From Eutrigla gurnardus (Eukaryota > Chordata > Actinopteri > Perciformes > Triglidae), in assembly GCA_963514095.1 (NCBI GenBank), contig OY741268.1, forward strand, positions 25,743,657-25,807,656: a DNA stretch of 64,000 nucleotides. Reading direction: 5' to 3'. Positions within the stretch are counted from its first letter, which is position 1, and every line of letters starts with the position of its first letter. Below are positions 1 to 8,578 of this stretch, in pieces. The notes below the pieces were generated by a model that had not been told where the DNA came from, made no database searches, and worked only from the letters and a program-made list of their open reading frames with translations. Both the position numbers and the translations under genes were made by a program.

Positions 1-3
1 TAC

Positions 4-1149
4 TTAATGCCGGGCAGGTCTCTGGCACTTGTGGCAATGTTAACAGACTCTGGACACAACTTCTCCACCAGCTCCAGAGGGCCCCATATAGACTTGGTCT
101 GGCCAATGAAGGATTTCTTGGCTGAAAAACATGGTGTAGAAGGTAATTTCCTGATTGCTACGGCGCTCCTAAAATGTCATAGTGTTGAAAAGGTCAGCAT
201 GTCTCCCACCTCTCAGCCCATGTTTGAGGCAGTGCTCCAGGACGACGAAGAACTGCTGCAGAGGAGGGTACTCCGAGTCCAGCGTCCGGCCCAGACTCAA
301 GGAGGACTGGATTAACACTTTGATGCTCAGCTTCATCATGCTGAGGAGGTTGGATCTTTCTATTGCCATGGGGTCTTTGGGGGGCACAACTGTAAAGAAT
401 AGATAGATATTGTCATTGCAAGTAGAAAAAAAACAAATATAAAAAAATGTGAAGAATATAAATATGAAAACACAGCAGTTGTTGCACAATTGTTGAGTCA
501 AGTCTGTTATTGCAAGTCAATGACAGAGCAAAACAAAAAGAGAAGCATTGCAATTGCATCGGTCACAGACGCAGGCGCTTGGAGGAGAGTTCGTATCCAT
601 GACATGCAGAATAAACACAACATGTAAAATGGAAAACAGCCGGAGTCAGCAGCGCGATCTTCTGCACAGTCACCGAAACCATGAAAATCGATGCTTTGCT
701 CCTCAAGTCATGTGTCTTGACAGCTGACAATTCGTTTCCAAGAGGAAGTCGAGGGAGAGAGAGATGAACTTTGTAACGTCGTATAACTTAAGTATGTCAA
801 ACCGAGGAGTGCGCCTACCCGGAAGCCGTTTTGAAGTGTCGTTGAGCTCACTTTCGGACTCCCTCCCCGACGTGGAGCTCGCAGCGGATCCCTGTGAGGG
901 ATTTCTCGGACCAGCAGCGTAGCTCACTCCGCTAGTAATCGTCTCCGTGGCCTTCCGAGCCAGAGACAGGATAGGCGCCGACCAGCTGCTCTCTGTGGCC
1001 GCCGGAGCCGGCTTCTCTGTCCGGTCCCGCCCGTCGTCTTCGACGGACTCGCCGTCGGGCGCGGCGGCCGAAACTTCGGGTTCGTCTCGCTGTTTCCCAG
1101 CCTCGCCATCCTCCACAGCTGTGTTTACCTCCCCTGCCTCGTCCGCCAT
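4..1149 (-). CDS. rufy1: RUFY1 (RUN and FYVE domain-containing protein 1), 5' part, three exons
   Basis: RUFY1 is a Rab-binding adaptor of early and recycling endosomes with an N-terminal RUN domain, coiled coils and a C-terminal FYVE finger. Only the start is in the window. Exon 1 is 819-1149, exon 2 is 210-374, exon 3 is 4-121, all minus, with GT/AG borders and matching phases (each junction splits a codon after its first base). Exon 1 encodes an acidic leader, then WSAPILSLARKA, matching the WSAPIL-LAR block of human RUFY1 as I remember it. Exon 2 has LLSMMKLSIKVLIQSSLSLG and FFVVLEHCLKHGL, and exon 3 KSFIGQTKSIWGPLELVEKL: the first part of the RUN domain. I chose the ATG at 1149 (MADEAG) because RUFY1 starts MAD-; an in-frame ATG at 1173 would add eight residues. 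The rest, with the FYVE finger, lies left of the window. RUFY2 is less likely because of the N-terminal block. Confidence 0.9.
375..818 (-). other. rufy1 intron 1
   Basis: This 444-bp stretch runs from the donor GTAGGC after exon 1 to the acceptor CCCCAAAG before exon 2. It is AT-rich in its middle. I saw no exon, RNA gene or repeat in it. Confidence 0.75.
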
Positions 1150-1179
1150 GTTTGCCCCCTCCCCTCGCCCCACCGACTA

Positions 1180-1190
1180 AACCACGTGAC
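1180..1190 (-). promoter_or_regulatory. CACGTG E-box just upstream of the rufy1 start codon
   Basis: The minus strand reads GTCACGTGGT about 30-40 bases before the rufy1 ATG, in GC-rich, CpG-containing sequence (about 840-1210) that looks like a CpG-island promoter. GTCACGTG is the core of the CLEAR/E-box motif bound by TFEB-type and USF-type bHLH factors. Regulation of an endosomal gene by such a site is plausible, but it is inference from the motif alone. Confidence 0.35.
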
Positions 1191-2320
1191 CACAGCAGAG
1201 CAATCACGCGCGCTGTGAGAACTTTATTCTTCTTCTTTGAAATGATTAGCGGTTACGAAGTTAGGTTGCAAAGCGCATTACCGCCACCTACTGCCCTGGA
1301 GCGGTGGCGCACTGGGCAGGCATTAAAAAGTCCTGCATTTTTATCTAATCTTGAGGCCATGACCCACTCTAAAGCCAGCACAGAAGGCCTTCAGGAGACA
1401 TTTTGACATGTTGCAGTAGGAAAACTGCAGGTGTGATGTTTGGTTGTGCTTCCCAATGACCAACAGCCGGGATTTCTGGTTGGAAAATGGGTGATAAGAG
1501 TCACGCCTGCAACCTCTTCTTGCGTGATAATTTTCTCACTGTGGATGTATTTCTCCATGATGCACTGGTCGCCGATATGAAAACAAATGTATATCTTAAC
1601 TTTCAACTCAATCACATTCTTGTTACTTAAGTTTTAATGCGTATGAGGTTATGGTGGATAAAGACGTCCTGGCTCAAAAGTGAAAGTTTTACCGACTTTT
1701 TGACTATAGTGACACATTTTTCATCCATTACATTATTCCTATAATAACATATCGTCATTTAACTAAGAAACCATCAACATTTCTCAGTTGAAAGTAAAAT
1801 TTATGAAGACTTTTTTAAAGACTTGAAGGAATCTCCGAACTTCCTGAACATTTCATTCAATATATGAGCAAACGGGATTAGTGACTTCGGGCCAGTTCTT
1901 CAACAAGTCCAAACAAGTCCCAGTGAAGTTCTTCTGTAGTCCTCTCAGATGTGATGTAGTTCTTAAATCAACCACGGGGTGGCGCAGACAATCTGTGCGT
2001 TCCTCGCCTGTGGCTCCTGTTACAAGGTGCTTTTTTATCATTTCTAGGCATAAAGAAATCCACCAGCCCAGTTTAGACTGTGTTATCAGGTGTGTCTGCC
2101 AGTTTACAACATCACCCTAATTGTTTTACATCACGTTTGTGTGAGAGCGAGATTGCTGTGTGAGTTTCTATATCCCTAAATCACTGGACTCAACAACACT
2201 GAAGAAGAGCCATAGTGTAGACAGCAATTGTGAATGAATGGGTAAAGATTAAGTCATTGTAATAATAATAATATCATTATTATTGTTATTGTTACATTGT
2301 AGTAATAGTAAACCTTTCAA
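1191..2320. other. rufy1-hbegf head-to-head intergenic region
   Basis: This is the spacer between two divergent genes. After the CpG-rich rufy1 promoter it becomes AT-rich single-copy-looking sequence. No open frame here shows family similarity, codon bias or splice support. It ends in the tetranucleotide array at 2325-2450. Confidence 0.6.
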
Positions 2321-2324
2321 GACC

Positions 2325-2325
2325 A

Positions 2326-2421
<96 letters not shown>

Positions 2422-2450
2422 CATCCATCCATCCATCCATCCATCCATCC
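2325..2450. repeat. Compound tetranucleotide microsatellite (TATC)n-(CATC)n
   Basis: About 24 uninterrupted TATC units (2325-2420) pass directly into about 7 to 8 CATC units (2420-2450). The switch is a single T-to-C change fixed in the unit. The long run of YLSI/SIHP codons in this stretch is an artefact of the repeat. Confidence 0.95.
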
Positions 2451-2840
2451 GAAAGCACTGTGATGTTTTATATTGCCAAACATGAAATACTGAATTATTT
2501 TCAAGATAAATCAGAGTAACACACACTGAAATGAGAAATTAATGTTTTAACAACTTCAGGTTGATGAAAGCTTTAAGAAAATCCTGGTGTCAACAGGTTC
2601 ATTACATCATTGCTAAAATAGCCATACAACTAGTTTCCAAATGTATTCGGGGAGTACTTTTCTTTAATTTTATTTAAAGTGACCCTAGATACACTACTGC
2701 GTCCAGCCTATAATACACCATTAATGGACGTCCTTCTATCTTTCTAACACACTTTGTACAGTATGGGCTCCACATGTGTGTGTATCTTCCCTGCAGTGCA
2801 GAGAGCAGCCTCTGTAGGCGTGGTGACGCGAAGGAGGGCC

Positions 2841-2848
2841 ATAAATAC
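2841..2848 (+). promoter_or_regulatory. Candidate TATA box of hbegf
   Basis: ATAAATAC lies in GC-rich sequence about 270 bases before the hbegf ATG, with a TGACGC (CRE/AP-1-like half) about 20 bases upstream. This predicts transcription starting near 2870 and a 5' UTR of about 240 bases. I saw no ATG between there and 3112, so no upstream ORF. The start site is inferred. Confidence 0.45.
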
Positions 2849-3111
2849 CGCGGTGCCTCTGTCGGGACGCTCCTTCGCTCCGCTCCTCGCAAACTGGAAC
2901 ACCCTTGAACGCACCACTCCTCTGAAGCGACGCCAACTGCTCGCAAAACAGGCGGAATTATTTCACGCACAGAAAGAACAAAAAAAAAAAAGGACGGAAT
3001 ATTTATACAAGTGGGAGGAATACAACTTTGTAGACCATCTTATTTTTCCACCTTAAAAAAAAAAGAATAAAAAAAAAATCACTGGGATTTTTCCTCTTTG
3101 GGAGAAACAAC

Positions 3112-3442
3112 ATGAGGATTTTCAGTGTTGTGCTTCTGCTGGTTCACACCTTGGGTGAGTGAAACATATCTTATGTTCGCTTGTGTTGTGTGTGTGTCTA
3201 CCTGTCCGCCTCCTCTCTCGGCTTTCAGCGTAAACGTCTCCAGCGTGGCCGCGCCGCTTCCAGCGCGTCTTCTCGTAAACCTCGTAACCTTTAAGGCGAC
3301 GCGTTTATTTTTTCACGATGCCAGGCTATTCGGGAGCTCCTGTGGTCATCCCTCTATTTTAGAGCATGCTTTATGTAACTGGATACATTTATTTTTAACT
3401 CGTATTCTTGCCTGACATTAGCTAACTGTCTGTCCATGCATT

Positions 3443-3485
<43 letters not shown>

Positions 3486-4894
3486 CACAGGGAGTATATG
3501 CCAACTTCTATTTCCCCCCTACACACACACTACAGTTCACTTCCAAAGCCCACAAATCTAACCCTCTCTGAGGGAGGGGCTAACTTTCTAGTTCAAGACA
3601 GCTTCCACTCTGCCGAAGTGCTCTGGAGCAAGGCAGTGAATACCCAGCAGCCCCTGCTCTGTATCTGAGCTTGTGCGTTTCCTAACAGGGATCAGCATGA
3701 TTGCACTAAAAGCCCCCCCACCCCCAAAAAAGGAAGAAAAAAAAGCTTCCTGCCTGGAGCAACTTGTGCATGTTTCAACTTGCCAACAGAGGTTCATCCC
3801 ACCTTGGCACCTTAACCTGCATCCACTGATCGTCCCCCTGGAGGAAGAGTTTACTGATTCTGTTAAAGACTGCAGAATTTAACCCCTTTTTTTCCCCCAT
3901 TTTCTCCTCCAGTGGTGTCCAGATCGACCAGCGGTGCCGCGGTCGACAGGTATGAGAGCGACAGGCAGCGGCACACGGCCGTCATCAACCTGGACACGAC
4001 CAAAGCCAGGAGGGTGGAGGAGGCGAGCAGGAGCATGAGCGCCACCACGGCGTCGTACGGTCAGGAAGGCGAGGCGGAAGAGTACGGGGATTACTACTAC
4101 GAAGACGAGTACGAAGACGACGCGTCTGGAGACTACCTGGAACTGCCACGCAGTAAGTTTGTCATTTTTCTCACATTTATCACCACCTGCTTCCTTTATT
4201 AAAAGGGTGTAAATAAATGATGTTCTCTGTTTTGTTTTAGTCGCCATGGTAAGCAAACCCAAAGACCCGTCACCCATCCTGGAGACTGAAAGCACGGAAG
4301 GAAAGAGAAGAAGAGGAAAGGGAAGAAAGAGGGGGAAAGGCAAGGGGAAGAAGAGGAATCCTTGCATGAGGAAGTATAAAGATTTCTGCATCCACGGCAC
4401 CTGCCAGTACCTGAGGGACGTCCACGCCCCGTCCTGTGTGTAAGTGTCTATGCAACCTGCCCGCACACACCGTCTTCCAGATCAGGATCCAACAACATGT
4501 TAACCCATTCACTTCCTGTGTGCAGGTGCCACCCGAGTTACTCTGGGGAGAGGTGTCAGTTCTTCACGTTGCCCTTGGAGAAGCGGCCGGAGGGCTACAA
4601 CCGGACCACGGCGCTGGCCGTGGTGGCGGTGGTGCTGTCGTCCGTCTGCCTCACCATCATCGGCCTTTTATTGTTGCTCAGGTACGTTTCAAAGCTTCGT
4701 TGGCAAACATTAACAACACACACACACACACACAGGAAAAGGGCTTTTCTAGAGACTTATTTCATAGATAGACACAGCAAATAGTCTAAACAAGCTCCTT
4801 TTTTTCTTTTTTTGATTGCAGGTTTCACAAGCGAGGCGCGTATGATGTAGAGAATGAAGAGAAGGTCAAACTAGGGTTAGCGTCCAACCACTGA
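3112..4894 (+). CDS. hbegf: Heparin-binding EGF-like growth factor precursor (proHB-EGF), complete
   Basis: This is a single-pass membrane precursor that is shed to give a ligand for EGFR and ErbB4. Coding exons are 3112-3154, 3913-4152, 4241-4439, 4526-4681 and 4822-4894. All have GT-AG borders and closed phase, giving 236 residues (human 208). Residues 1-14 start a signal peptide (RIFSVVLLLVHTL). Residues 60-90 are acidic and Tyr-rich. Residues 116-133 are a Lys/Arg/Gly heparin-binding stretch. The EGF domain has six cysteines at 136, 144, 149, 160, 162 and 171 with CX7CX4CX10CXCX8C spacing. It is followed by an NRT glycosylation site (186), a hydrophobic helix (about 190-212) and a cytoplasmic tail with the conserved YDVENEEKVKLG. 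Teleosts often have two copies (a and b); I cannot say which this is. Confidence 0.96.
3155..3912 (+). other. hbegf intron 1
   Basis: This 758-bp intron has donor GTGAGT and acceptor TTTTCTCCTCCAG. It contains a (GT)19 microsatellite at 3445-3482. No other element was recognised. Confidence 0.85.
3445..3482. repeat. (GT)n microsatellite
   Basis: Nineteen perfect GT units inside hbegf intron 1. Confidence 0.95.
4717..4734. repeat. Short (CA)n microsatellite in hbegf intron 4
   Basis: Nine CA units between coding exons 4 and 5 of hbegf. Confidence 0.9.
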
Positions 4895-5468
4895 AGAGAC
4901 ACAAGAGAGAGGTGAGTAGTGAGAAATAGGGCTACAAACTGACAAACACCTTCATTTTTTATTATTTCTTCTTCGTAAAAATACGCCTTTTTTTTTACTC
5001 ATTGAGTCTCTTTTCTTTTGTCACGCTAGGCAAAGATGTGGAAATTCTACCTCAAAATAGAAAAAGAGAAGTGAACTGCGAAAAAAAGGAGGTCCTGGAG
5101 GGAAAAAGGATCGTACATGAAGAAGGGAACAGAGGTTGTTGTCCGCCTTTGACCCCTCTGCTAGACGTTCAGATGAAAAAAAATGGGCGGGTGAACATAT
5201 ATTCCTGAAGGCCTCAGAAGAAGTCGGCCCACCTGAAACTGGAATACTAACGGCCCAGAGGATGGACTTGAGATGTGATGAGCACGGAGAGGAACGAGGA
5301 GGAGAAGAAGAAGAAGAAGAAGGAACACGTCTAGACTCTTTGCTGCTTCTTGACTGTGTGAAAAGAGGCCGATTCAGACTGAAAAAAAGATTTTTAACAA
5401 AAGCATTTTGTATTTTCCTGCACAAGTCCTCTTTTTTTTTCTTTTCTTTTGTGTACAGTAAACGGTAT

Positions 5469-5593
5469 ATTTATAATTTTAATTTATTTATTTAAGCTAA
5501 CTGTATTTATAGAGATTTTAACCACCTTCAACCGTTTTTAAAATAATGATGTTACAGTTGTTTTTATATTTCTTATTGGACGATATTTATTTA
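5469..5593 (+). promoter_or_regulatory. AU-rich element cluster in the hbegf 3' UTR
   Basis: There are seven ATTTA pentamers: at 5469, three overlapping at 5482-5494 (ATTTATTTATTTA), at 5505, and two overlapping at 5585-5593. Overlapping AUUUA motifs are the standard class II AU-rich instability signals of growth-factor mRNAs, bound by TTP and ELAV-type proteins. Function here is inferred from the motif. Confidence 0.6.
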
Positions 5594-5737
5594 TGAAACA
5601 GAGAAAAAAAAAAGCAAAAACGATGCAGAAGCTCCTTGAGATATATTCGGTATTTCATGAAAAGAGGTATGATGCGTAACTATATCTAATTTCTGGCTTT
5701 TGAATTTGGCACTTAGATGATCAATAGCACTGTGATG

Positions 5738-5743
5738 AATAAA
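5738..5743 (+). terminator. hbegf polyadenylation signal, proximal
   Basis: AATAAA in AT-rich sequence, followed within about 30 bases by a T/GT-rich run (5768-5795), as expected for a downstream element. Confidence 0.5.
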
Positions 5744-5834
5744 TTGATCGTTGAATAGACATGATCGTTATTTTTTTGTTTTTTTGTTTAAGTTATTCTC
5801 AGAGCGAAGCCCTGCTCACACTCACATTCACGGC

Positions 5835-5960
5835 TGGAAGCTGCCCCGTGCAAGTAGTTGGATCTGTCAGCCGCTTAGCAGCTCAGGGCCTTGCTCAAAA
5901 GCACATCAGTGGTGGTAATGGGGAAGGGGCTTCTCTCCCAGCCTAATTGATCCTTCAGGT
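5835..5960. repeat. Possible degraded fish interspersed repeat
   Basis: The stretch GGGCCTTGCTCAAAAGCACA and its surroundings resembles a phrase (cttgctcaagggcac) common in fish SINE/LINE tails, from memory. No ends or target-site duplications were visible. Confidence 0.3.
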
Positions 5961-6334
5961 TTGAGGATCTTAAAGCCACACGAGGCTTAGTTTCTGCCTC
6001 TGTGTCATACGATCAGATCGATGCGTTGTATCGATAAATGGCAACACAAAAGGAAAAACTGCACTCAGCGACTGTATTGTTAAGAAACCTTTAAAAACAA
6101 CTTGATTATCGAATGCACTGTAGCAAGAATTTGGTATGAATGTGTTGTCATGTTGTCTTATCACCCTTTTAGAGGAGAAACTCCTTCAGATCCATGTTAA
6201 GCTGTCAGTCAAGCAAAAAAAAAAAAGAAAAAAAGAAAATGTGAATTCAAGTGTTCCACCCTTTCAAATCCTGTCCCCGCAGTGTTGAAGTGATTTTTAT
6301 TTATGTGATTTTTTTTTTTTTTTTCCAGAGCAAA

Positions 6335-6340
6335 AATAAA
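6335..6340 (+). terminator. Possible distal polyadenylation signal of hbegf
   Basis: AATAAA preceded by a long T run (6310-6324). Use of this site would make a 3' UTR of about 1.4 kb. Confidence 0.3.
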
Positions 6341-6825
6341 AGAAAAAGATTATCAGTATATTGTTGACTCCTAGTAGTTTTTACTTCATAAAAAGGTCAA
6401 ACCGCTCTGTTTAGTAAGGTCAAGTTTATTTTTTGCCCCTCGGTTCGCTTCCTGAGTCGGAGTAGCCGGATAATGATAACACCAGTGTGTTCTTTCGGCC
6501 CATTCAGGAGCTTTAATTATAGTAAACGTAATATTTGTATTTCCCCTGTCTGACATGTGTGCAACCGCTCTTAACCGAAGCACCTGCATCCTGGCCATTA
6601 GTGCTATTATTCAGTGCTCACGAGACAAATATTTTTAGTAGATACAAAGTCAGAAAGCCTTCCGAGTCTATTTTGTTTAAATCTAATTATCATGATTTAT
6701 TTCCAATTGTGTTTAACTGTTTAACAAATTATTGTCATTTAGATGATTATGTTAAGAGAGCACAAAAATGTGGTTTAAAACACCCGTTAAAGCCACAACC
6801 GCACCATAATATGTCCTTCAAATGA

Positions 6826-6965
6826 TCAAAATCGATGCGGAACAACCTTTTTATTCAGCAAACATTTCTTCCTCCTCAAAACTTGCGCCCGGTTACATCA
6901 CTCTAGCAAATTCATCCGATTCTGCGCAGTCCCCTCCCGATCCTCAAAAGGCTTCAGCTGCAAGA
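6826..6965 (+). repeat. Dispersed repeat, copy 1
   Basis: This shares the ordered blocks ATCAAAATcGATGC, TCAAAACTtG, ACATCACT and CCTCAAAAGGCT with 8445-8578. The order, orientation and similar length show two diverged copies of one element. Class unknown. Confidence 0.5.
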
Positions 6966-7109
6966 GTGTGTGATGTGGACCGAATGTAAAAGGAGACATC
7001 ATCAGTTTCATGTGTTGACAACAACACGACTCATCGACCGATCAATCATAATGAAGTGTGGTCACCACTTGCTCGCCGCCACCGCGGGGAGCAGATGTGT
7101 CCGGCATGC

Positions 7110-7131
7110 GGGCCGGGGGGGGACAGGGGGG
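7110..7131 (+). other. G-run cluster with quadruplex potential
   Basis: Runs of 3, 8 and 6 guanines separated by CC and ACA fit the pattern of four G3 tracts with loops of 1-7 bases. Confidence 0.5.
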
Positions 7132-7474
7132 AACACCTGATGTTTCAGCCACAGCACATCGTGCCACAAGCGCCCGCACGCCATTACTCACACAGCCAAC
7201 AGATGTCGCGTTCAAAGACGCACCATCAGGGTATAACATCTGAAACACTCAACCAGCCCCGGAGTGCCGCAGAGTTCAGAGAGACCGCATACGGCAAATA
7301 CTAGCAGGATGCAACAATGCTGTCATGTATGCCGCACGCAGCTTTAATGGGGGTAAGGAAAGTCAAAAGACCCAGCTGGACTCAAAGGCAGGCTGAGACC
7401 CAGCCAAATGTTAGTCACCCCCTTGAAGTCACCTCCTACACGGATGTTGTTACGCCAACACTGTGTGGGTAAGG

Positions 7475-7495
7475 GTGTGTGTGTGTGTGTGTGTG
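7475..7495. repeat. (GT)n microsatellite
   Basis: About ten GT units. Confidence 0.9.
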
Positions 7496-8369
7496 GGGTG
7501 CCTTGGTTCTGGGTATGTGTGAGCTTCAGGGGGTTAACCGAAAACATTACAAACAGCAAAACAGGAGTGTTTACATGTTTGCTATGGGATGGTTGTTCGT
7601 GGCTTTGATTCCCATACCGTCTATATATACTGAACAAACACGATGCAGCCGGACTCGAGTGTTCACACTGGTGGAATGGGAGTAGTTAAAGACAGATGTT
7701 CAGCCGAACCATAAGGGTGTGGTACCTGATTCAGGACTTAAGCACTGCGCAACTAAAAAACAAACAGCTGCTCAGTTTGCACTTCTAGCAGATAAACTCA
7801 CTGAATGGCCGATATTCCATTTAAATGACTTGTCTTTCAACTTGAGGCAAGCATAGTTGTTCACATGAATTAAACCGATCAAAAACACAGAATATGATGC
7901 CTATATGTCAGTCTATATGCTTGTGAACATACATTTGGGTATCTGGCCACAAAAAACATTGTGATTTCTCATTAGCCTATACTGAGTATGTCACCCATGG
8001 CTTGAGAACTTACCTTTGCTCAGCTGCTCCATGTTTTTCTCACAAGCCAATCAGAGCAGACCAGGCTTTATTAGGGAAGGGGGTCTTAAAGTGCCAGCTG
8101 TTAAGATGGAGCGTTTTAGACAGAAGGTGAATCCAGGTATATTCAAACAGACACCATGAGAAAAATAATGCGTTTTTGAAAATGTAAGCATTTTCTAGTA
8201 GAAACCCAAGGAACAAAGTATGAACCTGAACATTAGCATGACATATCCCCTTTCACATATAGATGCTGTCTTTTAAAAACTATGTATCTCCAAATTTGAT
8301 GATTTAGTTGTTTTTCCAGATAAATGGATGGATTGCGAAAATAGTAATTCAACGAACAGGAGGAACCAG

Positions 8370-8416
8370 GGTTTCAAACCGGGTTTAAAGAAAGACCCAC
8401 AAGTCCCACTGAGCCA
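8370..8416 (-). repeat. tRNA-like promoter remnant (SINE head or tRNA pseudogene)
   Basis: The minus strand reads TGGCTCAGTGG (8416-8406, fits A-box TRGYNNARNNG) followed by GGTTTGAAACC (8380-8370, B-box GGTTCRANNCC with one change). The distance between them is about 25 bases, somewhat short for a tRNA, and the acceptor stem cannot be paired convincingly. I read it as a decayed tRNA-derived SINE head or tRNA pseudogene, not a working tRNA gene. Confidence 0.35.
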
Positions 8417-8444
8417 CATATTATATATTTAAAAATATATATAT

Positions 8445-8578
8445 CAAAATTGATGCAACAGAACTAGAGAAATAATGTTTCTGCAAGCTTTTATTGCTCG
8501 TCAAAACTGGAGCCGAGTGACATCACTTGATGTTCTCATATTTTGCACAGTTCCTTTTGGAGCCTCAAAAGGCTGAAG
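8445..8578 (+). repeat. Dispersed repeat, copy 2
   Basis: Second copy of the element at 6826-6965, in the same orientation. Shared blocks are ATCAAAATTGATGCA, GTCAAAACTGGAG, GACATCACTTG, GCACAGTTCC and GCCTCAAAAGGCTG. Confidence 0.5.

Larger units (their letters stand above)
4895..6345 (+). other. hbegf 3' UTR with a UTR intron
   Basis: After the stop codon the exon continues 17 bases to a consensus donor (AG/GTGAGT at 4912). A strong acceptor follows (long T-rich tract, GCTAG at 5029), so the last exon, from 5030, should be purely untranslated. Human HBEGF likewise has a sixth exon that is only UTR, as I remember it. Because the junction is less than 50 bases after the stop, it should not trigger nonsense-mediated decay. 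Two AATAAA signals offer alternative ends (5738 and 6335). Confidence 0.65.

Noticed and set aside
2283..2519. Frame with a YLSIYLSI...PSIHPSIH run
   Set aside because: Translation of the TATC/CATC microsatellite.
3863..4512. Minus-strand frames over hbegf exons 2-4 (195 and 80 codons)
   Set aside because: Antisense to well-supported hbegf exons.
4436..4784. Frames reading through the hbegf exon 4 borders
   Set aside because: They run into introns; spliced exons give a continuous HB-EGF with the correct cysteine spacing.
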